A stretch of 26,199 bases of DNA, taken from contig JAITIG010000038.1 in assembly GCA_031279575.1 (NCBI GenBank), forward strand, positions 1 through 26,199, in the 5' to 3' direction. Every line of letters starts with the position of its first letter. The stretch's first letter is position 1. The notes beneath the pieces were generated by a model. It did no database searches and was not told the origin of the DNA. It worked only from the letters and a program-made list of their open reading frames with translations. This document shows, in pieces, positions 17,015 to 24,435 of this stretch. The DNA is from Bifidobacteriaceae bacterium (lineage in GTDB: Bacteria > Actinomycetota > Actinomycetes > Actinomycetales > WQXJ01). Made by a program: the position numbers and the translations under genes.

Positions 17015-18405
17015 CAGACGGCCTGCCTGGTGGCCCGGCCGCCGAAGTGGACGTAGCGCTCGCCGGTGGCGAGCTGGTAGAACCACACCGGCGCCTCGGT
17101 CCGCATGTCCTCCAGGTAGACCGCGTACAGGCCCTGGCGGACTGGTTTGAGCAGGTAGTCCATCTCGTTGCTGGGATCGAGCTCGGCCAGGGCGCCCTTT
17201 TGGACGGCTTTGAAGCGGGGGCCGTCATCGCCCTGGTAGATAGTAATCTCTACCGAGGCGCGTTCGTAGGTGCCGAGCCACGGGGTGATGTCCAGCTCAG
17301 GCGGCGCGGCCGGGACCACCAGGCGGTCTTGGATCTCCACGCCGGCCAGCTCGCGGAAAATCTCGGCGTAGATCGTCTGGTACAACTCGTGGGCCGAGCC
17401 CTCGTTGGCCAGCATCCCGACCACCAAGCCGCCCTCCGGGTAGTAGCGCAGGAAGGCCGCCTGGCCAATGGTGTTGCCGTCGTGGCCGTAGACCAAGGCG
17501 CCATGCCAGTCGAAGCGCTCCACGCCCAAGCCCCACTCGCCGCCCAGAAGGTACTTCTCCGGCACCTCGGCGCTGAAGGCGTGCATCTGCTCCCAGGTCT
17601 GCCGGCTCAAGATCTGTTTGCCGTCCTTGGTGGCGCCCTTGGCCAGCTGGAGGCGGCCGAAGGCGCACAAATCCGCCACGCTGGCGTCGATCAGCCCGGC
17701 CGGCCCGGCGTTGCGCATCAGCGTCCACACCGGCGCCACCTTGGGCCCCTCCGGGGTGATGACGTGCCCCACGGCGGTGTCGAACATGATCGCCTCCTCC
17801 GGCAGGGTGCAGGTGTGCTCCAAGCCCAGCGGCTGGAACAGGCGCTCCTTGACGGCGGCGTCCCACACCTGCCCCGTCACCACCTCGATGATCCGGCCCA
17901 GAATCGAAAAACCCGAGTTGCAGTAGGACCAGGTGGCCTCGACCGGGAAAATCTGGGCGGCATCGGCCAGCACGCCGAGGTACTTCTCCAGGCAGTCGTC
18001 GCCCCGGCCGGTGTCGACAAACACGTCGCCGTCCAAACCGGAGGTGTGGTTGAGCAGGTTGCGCACGGTGACGCGCTCGGTCAGGTCCTCGGTGGACAGC
18101 TTGAAGCCGGGCAGGATCTCCTTGACCGGCTGGTCCAAGCCGATCTTGCCCTGCTCGACCAGCTGCATCACCAAGGTGGCGGTCCAGGTTTTCGAGATCG
18201 AGCCGATCTGGAAGACCGAGTCCAAGGTCACCTCCCGCCCGGTGTTGGCGTTGAGGATGCCGGTGGCCCAGCGGGCCAGCTCGTCCGGCTGGCCATCGCG
18301 CAAGCGCAAAATGCCCAGCACCGCGCCCGGCACCTGGTTCTCCTTGGCCAAGGTGTCAAGCCGGTCCTGCCAATGGGCCTGGTCGATGGCGACTGATTCG
18401 GTCAT
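17014..18405 (-). CDS. S12-type (beta-lactamase family) serine hydrolase, cytoplasmic
   Basis: This 463-residue penicillin-recognising serine hydrolase belongs to the class C beta-lactamase/D-aminopeptidase/DD-peptidase clan. The active-site S69-I-S-K72 (SxxK) lies in VFQIGSISKTWTATLVMQL, and Y161-C-N163 (YxN) lies in WSYCNSGFSILGRII. The third motif, normally KTG, appears as HDGNT in LVYGHDGNTIGQAAF (HxG form). A C-terminal domain of ~110 residues (from LDITPWLGTYERAS) is a lipocalin-like module seen in such proteins. There is no signal peptide, unlike cell-wall DD-peptidases, so it should act inside on imported substrates. The ATG at 18405 has GGAGAA upstream and overlaps the ATPase stop (ATGA). 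D-aminopeptidase or D-stereospecific peptidase activity is my inference. Confidence 0.87.
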   Translation of the reverse strand: MTESVAIDQAHWQDRLDTLAKENQVPGAVLGILRLRDGQPDELARWATGILNANTGREVTLDSVFQIGSISKTWTATLVMQLVEQGKIGLDQPVKEILPGFKLSTEDLTERVTVRNLLNHTSGLDGDVFVDTGRGDDCLEKYLGVLADAAQIFPVEATWSYCNSGFSILGRIIEVVTGQVWDAAVKERLFQPLGLEHTCTLPEEAIMFDTAVGHVITPEGPKVAPVWTLMRNAGPAGLIDASVADLCAFGRLQLAKGATKDGKQILSRQTWEQMHAFSAEVPEKYLLGGEWGLGVERFDWHGALVYGHDGNTIGQAAFLRYYPEGGLVVGMLANEGSAHELYQTIYAEIFRELAGVEIQDRLVVPAAPPELDITPWLGTYERASVEITIYQGDDGPRFKAVQKGALAELDPSNEMDYLLKPVRQGLYAVYLEDMRTEAPVWFYQLATGERYVHFGGRATRQAV

Positions 18406-19145
18406 GTTGGTTCTCCATTCCATTTCAGGTGTCTGCCTGGCACCGCTGCCAGGAGTTCTTGGGTGTAGGGGTGGGCGGGGCGGGCCAGCAGCTGGGCGGC
18501 CGGGCCCTGCTCGACGAGCCGCCCGTCTTTCATCACCGCGATGCGCTCGGCCACATAGCGCAGCACCGCCAGGTTGTGCGAGATGAACAGCATGGTCAGC
18601 CCCAGCCGCCGCCTCAGGTCGCGCACCAGGTTGAGCACCGCGCCCTGGGTGGACACGTCCAGCGCGCTGGTGATCTCATCCGCTATCAGCACTTCGGGGC
18701 GGCTGGCCAAGGCCCGGGCGATGGCGACGCGCTGGCGCTCGCCGCCGGACAGGCGCGAGGGGAAAGCCCGCGCCGCGCCCGGCGCCAGGCGCACCAACTC
18801 CAGCAGGCGGGCTGTCTCGGCCGCCCGGTCCGCCCCCGGGGGCAGGGCCTCCGCCACCGTCTCAGCCACCCGCATGCGCGGGTCGAGCGAGGAGTACGGG
18901 TCCTGGAAGACCAGTTGCAGCCGCCCCGCCCGGCCGCCCCGCCCCACCGGCTGGCCGTCCAAGGCGATGGCGCCCGAGGTCAGCGGCGCCAGCCCCAAAG
19001 CCGCCTTGGCCAGAGTCGACTTGCCCGAGCCGGAGCCCCCCACCAGCCCCACCACCTGGCCGCGGGGCACCTCCAAGCTGACCCCGGCGACCGCCGTGAA
19101 ATGGCCGTAGCGCACCCAGACGTCCTGGAAAACCAGCCCGCTCAT
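18402..19145 (-). CDS. Peptide ABC transporter ATP-binding protein (DppF/OppF type)
   Basis: This 247-residue ATPase is of the dipeptide/oligopeptide importer family. Walker A is GGSGSGKST, the Q-loop is LVFQDPYSSLDPRMRV (a signature of DppF/OppF), the ABC signature is LSGGERQRV, Walker B is VLIADEITSALD, and the H-loop is in LFISHNLAVLRYVA. The C-terminus AHPYTQELLAAVPG is the start of the oligopeptide-type tail, which is very short here. The ATG at 19145 overlaps the stop of the permease-ATPase fusion by 4 nt. With the ATPase half of that fusion it would form the heterodimeric motor. All motifs look functional. Confidence 0.94.
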   Translation of the reverse strand: MSGLVFQDVWVRYGHFTAVAGVSLEVPRGQVVGLVGGSGSGKSTLAKAALGLAPLTSGAIALDGQPVGRGGRAGRLQLVFQDPYSSLDPRMRVAETVAEALPPGADRAAETARLLELVRLAPGAARAFPSRLSGGERQRVAIARALASRPEVLIADEITSALDVSTQGAVLNLVRDLRRRLGLTMLFISHNLAVLRYVAERIAVMKDGRLVEQGPAAQLLARPAHPYTQELLAAVPGRHLKWNGEPT

Positions 19146-21124
19146 GGGCCCGCCAGCCCGTCTGCCGCGCCGCCGGCCAGGCGGGGGCTGGCCTGGCCGT
19201 CCGCGCCCGGCGGGCCGGGCGGGCCGCCTTGGCCCAAGGCCGCCTCGGTTTGGCCTGGTCGCGGCAGGGCCTGGCCCGGCCGCCAGCAAGCCACCCGGCC
19301 GCCGGCGGCGGCGCCGGCGGCGGCCAGCTCCGGCCGCTCGGCCCGGCAGCGGTCCAGCGCCAGCGGGCACCAGCGGGCGAAAGCGCAGCCGCCGACCGCC
19401 TCCCTGGGGGAGGGCTGCCGGCCCGGGATGACCGCCAGCGGCCGGTCCAAATCGGTCTCCAAGCTGGGCGCGGCCGCCAGCAGCAGGCGGGTGTAAGGGT
19501 GGGCGGCGCTTCCCAGCGCCGCCGCCGGCAGCTCCTCGACCACCCGGCCGGCGTACATCACCAGCAGCCGGTCGCAGCGCTCGGCCACCACTGTGACATC
19601 GTGGCTGATCAGCAGCAAGGCCGCGCCATGGTCGCGGCGCACCTGGCCAATCAAGTCCAGCACCCGGCGCTGCGCCGTCACATCGAGGGCTGTGGTCGGC
19701 TCGTCCGCGATCAGCAGGGCGGGCCGGCCCATCAAACCCAGCCCAATCATGGCCCGCTGCAGCATGCCGCCGGAGAACTGGTGCGGGTGCTGGCGGGCCC
19801 GCCGGGCCGCATCGGGGATGCGGACCGCCCCCAGCCGGTCCACCGCCCGCGCCCAAGCCGCCCGCCGGCCCAGCCCCAAGTGGGCCCGGCCCAACTCCGC
19901 CAACTGCTCGCCAACCCGGCGGGCCGGGTTGAAGGCGCTGACCGGGTCTTGGAACACCAGCGCCATCGAAGTCCCCAGCAGCTTGCGCTGCCCGGCGGCG
20001 CGCTGGCCGGCCCCGCCCAGCTTGGCGCCCAAGAACACCACCTCGCCGCCCACCGCCGAGGCCGGCTCCACCAACCCCGCCAGGGCCAAGCCCGTCAGCG
20101 ACTTGCCGGCCCCGGACTCGCCCACAATCCCAACCGCCTCGCCCGCCGCCACCTCAAACGAGACGCCCTTGACCGGCTGGGCCGGGCCGAAAGCCACCGT
20201 CAAACCCCGCACCCGCAGCACGGCATCGGCGGCGGGGGCCTTGGAGGCGGCGGCGGGCGGCGCGGCGGGCGGCGGCGGGCGGACGGCATCGGGCGGCGCG
20301 AAAGCCCCCAAACCGGTGCCAACCCGCAGCGCCTGGGCCAGCGTCTCGCCGGTCAAATTGAAGGCCAAACCGGCCACCACCACCGCCACCCCCGGGGCCA
20401 AGGCCGCCAAAGGGTTGATGTAAATGCGGTTCAGGCCCTCGTTCATGAGCCGGCCCCAGTCGTAGGCGGGCGGCTGGACGCCCAAACCGAGGAAAGACAG
20501 CCCGGCGAAGGACAGCAGGACGCTGCCCGCGCCGATGGTCGCCTGCACAATCAGCGGCTCGGCGATGTTCGGCAGGATGTGGCGGCGCAAAATGCGCCCC
20601 CGGCCCAGGCCCGCGATTCGGGCGGCGGCCACAAAATCGCGCTGCTCGATCCCCGCCACCAAAGTTTGGATCAGCCGCGCCATGGTCGGCGCCCCCGCCA
20701 GGCCGATGGCGAACACGGCGCCGGTCGCCCCAACCCCGAAAATGGTGGCGAAAAACAACGCCAGCAGCAGCCCCGGGAAAGCCACCGCGATGTTGACAAA
20801 CCCCGCCACCAAGCCGCGCGCGCGCCGCCCCAGCAGGATCGGCGCCGTGCCCAGGAGCAAGCCGAGCGCCACCGCCACCCCGGTCGCGCCCAAAGCCAGC
20901 GCCACCGTCAAACCGGTCGCCGCCAAAGTGCGGGCCAGCAGATCGCGGCCAAGGTTGTCGGTGCCGAGCGGATGGGCGGCGGTGGGCGGGGCCAAAATGT
21001 TGGCCGTGTCGTTCGCCTCCGCCGCCTGCCCCCAAACCAGCGGCCCGGCCACAGCCCCCAAAACCACCAGGCCGAGCAGCACCTGGGCGGCCAGCCCAAG
21101 CGGGGAGCGGAACGCTTGCCTCAT
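19142..21124 (-). CDS. Peptide ABC transporter permease-ATPase fusion (DppC-DppD)
   Basis: One 660-residue polypeptide carries both a DppC-type permease and a DppD-type ATPase. Residues 1-270 hold about six membrane segments, AHPLGTDNLGRDLLAR and the EAA loop (AARIAGLGRGRILRRHILPN). A Pro/Ala-rich linker spans about 274-300. The ATPase half has Walker A GESGAGKS (335-342), the FQDPVSAFNP Q-loop, signature FSGGM (450-454), Walker B LLIADEP (470-476) and LLISHDVTVV. The C-terminal oligopeptide domain (AHPYTRLLLAA) has a cysteine-containing stretch, GCAFARWCPLALDRC. Such fusions occur in actinobacteria. There is no frameshift; the frame is continuous. The gene starts 6 nt after the DppB-type permease stop. 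Confidence 0.94.
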   Translation of the reverse strand: MRQAFRSPLGLAAQVLLGLVVLGAVAGPLVWGQAAEANDTANILAPPTAAHPLGTDNLGRDLLARTLAATGLTVALALGATGVAVALGLLLGTAPILLGRRARGLVAGFVNIAVAFPGLLLALFFATIFGVGATGAVFAIGLAGAPTMARLIQTLVAGIEQRDFVAAARIAGLGRGRILRRHILPNIAEPLIVQATIGAGSVLLSFAGLSFLGLGVQPPAYDWGRLMNEGLNRIYINPLAALAPGVAVVVAGLAFNLTGETLAQALRVGTGLGAFAPPDAVRPPPPAAPPAAASKAPAADAVLRVRGLTVAFGPAQPVKGVSFEVAAGEAVGIVGESGAGKSLTGLALAGLVEPASAVGGEVVFLGAKLGGAGQRAAGQRKLLGTSMALVFQDPVSAFNPARRVGEQLAELGRAHLGLGRRAAWARAVDRLGAVRIPDAARRARQHPHQFSGGMLQRAMIGLGLMGRPALLIADEPTTALDVTAQRRVLDLIGQVRRDHGAALLLISHDVTVVAERCDRLLVMYAGRVVEELPAAALGSAAHPYTRLLLAAAPSLETDLDRPLAVIPGRQPSPREAVGGCAFARWCPLALDRCRAERPELAAAGAAAGGRVACWRPGQALPRPGQTEAALGQGGPPGPPGADGQASPRLAGGAADGLAGP

Positions 21125-21130
21125 GGCGCC

Positions 21131-22156
21131 TCAGGCCTCCGCGATAGTCGAGCGCGGGTCGAGCAGCGCCAAAGCGCAGTCGACCGCGGTGTTGATCAGC
21201 AGCACGCCGAGCCCGTAAACCAAGGTGATGCCCTGCACCAGCGGGTAATCCTTCGAGGCGATCGCGGCCACAATCTGGGAGCCCAGCCCCGGCCAGGCGA
21301 AAACGCTCTCCACCAGCACCGTGCCGGCCACCATGCCGCCGAGCAGCAGGCCGGCCAGGGTCAAGGTGGCGGTGACGGCGTTGGGCAAAGCGTGCCCCAG
21401 GTTGACGCGGGCCGCCGAGAGGCGTTTGGCGCGGGCTGTGCGCACATAATCGGCCTCCAAGGCGCCCAGCATCTCAACCCGGGTGATGCGGGCCAAAACC
21501 GCGGCCGGCCCCACCGCCAAAGCCAGCACCGGCAAAATGAACGAGGCCGGGCCGGCCATGCCCGCCACCGGCAGCCAGCCCAGCCCAACTGAGAACACCG
21601 CCACCAGCATCACGCCGAGCAGGAAATCCGGCACCGCCGCCACCACCACGCTAGAGGCGGCGAAACCCAGTTCGAGGTGGCGGCGCCGGCCGCGCCGGGT
21701 GGCCACCGCCACAGCCGCGCCCAGCGGGATGGCGCAGGCCGCCGCCAGGGCGAAGGCCACCGCCGCCAGGGCCACGGTGGCGCCCAGGCGCGGGCCGATG
21801 ACTTGGGCCACCGGCAGGCGCGAGGTGATCGAGACGCCCAGGTCGCCGGTGAACAGGCCGCGCAGATAATTCCAGTACTGCTCCGGCAAAGGAGCGTCCA
21901 AGCCGAGTTGGGCGCGCATCGCCGCCACCGTCTCAGGCGAGGCGGTCATACCGAGCGCGGCCCGCACCGGGTCGCCCGGCACCAGGTGGATCATCAAGAA
22001 GGCGGCCGTCACCAGCACCCACAAGGACACCGCCAGCCGGCCCGCCCGGCGCAGCGCGAAGCGCCGCCAGCGCCCGGGCGCGCCGGGCGCGCCCAGGTCT
22101 TCTGCTGCCTCCGGCCCCCCCGCGGGGGCGGTGGGCGCGGGCTGGAGTGCGGCCAT
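21131..22156 (-). CDS. Peptide ABC transporter permease (DppB/OppB type)
   Basis: This 341-residue membrane protein forms half of the import channel. After a ~30-residue Pro/Ala-rich cytoplasmic tail comes RFALRRAGRLAVSLWVLVTAAFLMIHLVPGDPVRAALG, the hallmark of DppB-type permeases. Then come PLPEQYWNYLRGLFTGDLGVS, several membrane spans and the EAA loop (YVRTARAKRLSAARVNLGHALPN). The end, ALLDPRSTIAEA, is standard. The ATG at 22156 is the first sensible start, but its GAGG is only 2-3 nt away. The preceding lipoprotein gene stops at 22224, 67 nt upstream. The frame stays open to 22270, with no better start codon seen. Confidence 0.93.
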   Translation of the reverse strand: MAALQPAPTAPAGGPEAAEDLGAPGAPGRWRRFALRRAGRLAVSLWVLVTAAFLMIHLVPGDPVRAALGMTASPETVAAMRAQLGLDAPLPEQYWNYLRGLFTGDLGVSITSRLPVAQVIGPRLGATVALAAVAFALAAACAIPLGAAVAVATRRGRRRHLELGFAASSVVVAAVPDFLLGVMLVAVFSVGLGWLPVAGMAGPASFILPVLALAVGPAAVLARITRVEMLGALEADYVRTARAKRLSAARVNLGHALPNAVTATLTLAGLLLGGMVAGTVLVESVFAWPGLGSQIVAAIASKDYPLVQGITLVYGLGVLLINTAVDCALALLDPRSTIAEA

Positions 22157-22223
22157 GTCCTCGCCGCCGGTCAGCTGGCCGGGGCGGGGGCGGGGGCGGG
22201 CACGGGCGGCGGGCCTGCCGGGT

Positions 22224-23801
22224 TCACTCGACCGCGATGGTGGTCGGGAAAATAACGCTGCCGCGCTCAAAGGTCGCGCCGGCCCCGAAGATCTTGATCA
22301 CCGAGTTGGCGAACGGCACCACATCGGCGGCTTTGACCAGCTCGGATTCCGCCTCCAGCCACAGGCCGCAGCCCGCCGCGCCAACCTGCGCCGCCGCTTC
22401 GGCCGTCTTGGCCTCGTAGGCGCTGTTGTGGATGCCGGCGAAGTTCATGCCGCCATCGGCCACAGCCGGGCCGGAGACCAAGGCCACCAACTGGTCCGGG
22501 CTGGAGAAGTTGATCGGCTCCCAGGCCACATCCCAGGCGCCGGTGCCGAACAGGATCTCCTCCATCTGGTCGGTCGGCAGCTGGCGGGCGTCGACCTCGA
22601 AGCCCGCCTGGCGCCAAGCGGCGGTGGCAAGCTCGCCGGCGGCCGCCACCCCCGGGCCGACCCCAGAGTCGTAGACAAAGACGATGGCGAGCCGGGCGCC
22701 GTCTTTGGAGCGCACCCCGTCCGCGCCCGCGGTCCAGCCGGCCGCCTCGAGCGCGGCGGCGGCCGCCGCCGGGTCCGCGGCCGGCAGGTTGGCCGAGATC
22801 GAGTCCCCCGGGCAGGCCACCGGGTCGGAGGTGCCAAAGGTGGTGGGCGCGGCGCCCAGCCCTGAGGTCAGCGCGGCCCGCGCGTCCGCCAGGTCGACCG
22901 CCTGGACCAGCGCCTGGCGCACCGCCGGGTCGGCTGTCGGGTGGCCCTCGGCGTGGTTCATCCACTGCTCGCCCAGCACCATGTTGGCGTCGAGGGAGAA
23001 CAAGCCGGCGCTGATCAGCCGCTCTGAGTCGGCCCCCGTCACCAGGCCGGCGCTGACCTGCTTGGCCAGCAGCATATTGGCCAAGGTGGTCTCGTTGTCG
23101 ACCACCGTGATCACCACCGTGCCAGGCATAGCCGAGCCGTCGGTGGACTGGCCGTCCGGGCCCCAGGTGTAACCCGAGCGCAGCTTGTAGGTGTAGTGGT
23201 CGCCCGCCACCGCCTCGGTCAACTCGTAAGGCCCGGTCCCAATGGTGCTGGTGGCCAGTTTGGAGCGGTCATCCAAGCCGGCCTGGCAAACCATCACCAG
23301 GTCGCTGATGGCGCTGAGCGCGAACGGCGCGGGCTGGCCCAGCGTCACGGTCAAAGTCTGCCCTTCGGCCGCGGCGCTGGCCCCGACCGGCAGGAAGGCG
23401 CCGAGCAGCGGCGAGCCGTTGGCCGGGTCGGCCACGAAGTTGATGTTGGCGGCGGCGGTATGGGCGGTGAAGTCGGAGCCGTCGGAGCATTTGACGCCAT
23501 CTTTGATGGTGAACACCAGCTTGTCCTCCAACTGCTCCCATTCGGAGGCCAAGCCGGAGTGGGCCTGGCCTGCCAGGTCGAAGTTGACCAGGGGGTCGTA
23601 GGCGAAGCGGGAGGCCCACAGCAGCGAGCTTGAGATGCCCAGCGACGGGTCAAGCGCCCCTGGGTCGGCCGAGACGGCCATGGTGAAGGTTTGGCTGGCG
23701 GCTGGCGCGCCGTCCGAGTCGGGCGCCTCTTGGGCGCAGGCGGCGAGGCTGAGGGCGATGGCGGTGGCGGCGCCTAGCGCGGCGCTGCGGGGGAGTTTCA
23801 T
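22224..23801 (-). CDS. Peptide-binding lipoprotein (solute-binding protein family 5)
   Basis: This 525-residue extracytoplasmic substrate-binding protein captures peptides for the importer encoded downstream. It begins with a lipoprotein signal peptide, MKLPRSAALGAATAIALSLAAC, with lipobox LAAC and Cys22 as the lipidated residue, so it is anchored on the outer face of the membrane. The mature protein shows family-5 features: FTMAVSADPGALDPSLG, FAYDPLVNFD, LVFTIKDGVKCSDGSDFTA, GTGPYELTEAVAGDHYTYKL, and a C-terminal lobe with WDVAWEPINFSSPDQL. The ATG at 23801 has AAGGA 9-10 nt upstream; an ORF extension to 23846 would bury the signal peptide. It is the first gene of the minus-strand operon. 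The specificity is not visible. Confidence 0.94.
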   Translation of the reverse strand: MKLPRSAALGAATAIALSLAACAQEAPDSDGAPAASQTFTMAVSADPGALDPSLGISSSLLWASRFAYDPLVNFDLAGQAHSGLASEWEQLEDKLVFTIKDGVKCSDGSDFTAHTAAANINFVADPANGSPLLGAFLPVGASAAAEGQTLTVTLGQPAPFALSAISDLVMVCQAGLDDRSKLATSTIGTGPYELTEAVAGDHYTYKLRSGYTWGPDGQSTDGSAMPGTVVITVVDNETTLANMLLAKQVSAGLVTGADSERLISAGLFSLDANMVLGEQWMNHAEGHPTADPAVRQALVQAVDLADARAALTSGLGAAPTTFGTSDPVACPGDSISANLPAADPAAAAAALEAAGWTAGADGVRSKDGARLAIVFVYDSGVGPGVAAAGELATAAWRQAGFEVDARQLPTDQMEEILFGTGAWDVAWEPINFSSPDQLVALVSGPAVADGGMNFAGIHNSAYEAKTAEAAAQVGAAGCGLWLEAESELVKAADVVPFANSVIKIFGAGATFERGSVIFPTTIAVE

Positions 23802-23844
23802 GCGGTGGAGTCCTTGCTTGTTGGGGGGTGGGCCGGACGCAGCC

Positions 23845-23850
23845 ACTTTA
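23845..23850 (-). promoter_or_regulatory. Candidate -10 box of the peptide-uptake operon
   Basis: On the minus strand TAAAGT lies 44-49 nt upstream of the lipoprotein ATG, inside the divergent gap shared with the VanZ-like gene. No good -35 is recognisable. No operator-like palindrome was seen nearby. Confidence 0.4.
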
Positions 23851-23924
23851 GCCTGGAACCGAGGTTGTTAGCCAGACTTTGCGGGCGGCTGGGCCGGTTG
23901 CGCGCCGGGCCGGGGCGGATCGTC

Positions 23925-23937
23925 TAGTTTGGTGGCA
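23925..23937 (+). promoter_or_regulatory. Leaderless-type promoter of the VanZ-like gene
   Basis: TAGTTT (23925-23930), then GGTGGC, then the ATG at 23937. The spacing and the following sequence closely match those at the MBL-fold gene (TAACTT, GGTGGG, ATG). A weak TTGCGC at 23898 is 21 bp upstream, too far for a normal -35. Confidence 0.55.
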
Positions 23938-24383
23938 TGCGCGCCCGCCCTCGCCCCCGGCCCGGCCCAGCGGACCGCCCGGCGGGCGCCTGGCGGCGCC
24001 GCCTGGCCCAAGTGGGCCGGCTGGCCTGGCCGGCCCTGGCCCTGCAGCTGGCGGTGCTCTACTGGCCCCGCCAGCCGGAGCTGGCCCAAATCGACTTGCC
24101 GGGGGCGGACAAGGCGGTCCACGCCGCCGTCTTCGCCCTGGCCGTTTGGGCCTGGGTGGCGCGAGTCGGCCGGGCCTGGCTGGTGGGCGGTTTGTTCGCC
24201 GCCAACGCGGTGGTTAGCGAGTTGGTCCAGGGGTTGGTGCTGCCGCAGCGCTCCGGCGACCCGTGGGACGCGGCGGCCGATTTGGCCGGCCTCGCCTTGG
24301 GCCTGCTGCTGGCCGCCTGGACCGCCCGGGCCGCCCGGGCCGCCCCTGGCGCGGGCGGCGCGGGCGCTGGGGGGCGGGGCTAG
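23937..24383 (+). CDS. VanZ-like membrane protein
   Basis: This 148-residue protein has about four hydrophobic segments and the VanZ-family signature. One conserved element is GADKAVHAAVFALAVWAW (family pattern DKxxHxxxFxxL). The other is VVSELVQGLVLPQRSGDPWDAAADLAGLALG (ExxQ...R..D..D..AN..G-like). The N-terminus is Arg/Pro-rich and the C-terminus Ala/Gly-rich; both are probably disordered. VanZ of teicoplanin resistance gave the family its name, but most members, including short actinobacterial ones like this, have no known function and do not imply resistance. It is transcribed away from the peptide operon and converges on the SpoIID-type gene, 52 bp away. Confidence 0.85.
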   Translation: MRARPRPRPGPADRPAGAWRRRLAQVGRLAWPALALQLAVLYWPRQPELAQIDLPGADKAVHAAVFALAVWAWVARVGRAWLVGGLFAANAVVSELVQGLVLPQRSGDPWDAAADLAGLALGLLLAAWTARAARAAPGAGGAGAGGRG

Positions 24384-24435
24384 CGTTTGGGCCGGTTGGT
24401 GGGTTGACCGCTTGGGGGCGGGGCGGGGTTTTGGG

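Noticed and set aside
17014..18405. Beta-lactamase resistance gene
   Set aside because: There is no signal peptide, the KTG motif is missing and the gene is embedded in a peptide-uptake operon, so an antibiotic target is unlikely.
19229..21592. 787-codon plus-strand ORF opposite the peptide transporter genes
   Set aside because: It lies wholly antisense to three genes with clear motifs, has Arg/Gln/His/Gly-rich low-complexity content and no recognisable domain. Long antisense frames are expected at this GC content.
23937..24383. Glycopeptide (teicoplanin) resistance by VanZ
   Set aside because: Only the general VanZ-like family signature is present; no other van gene is in the window and most family members have no link to resistance.
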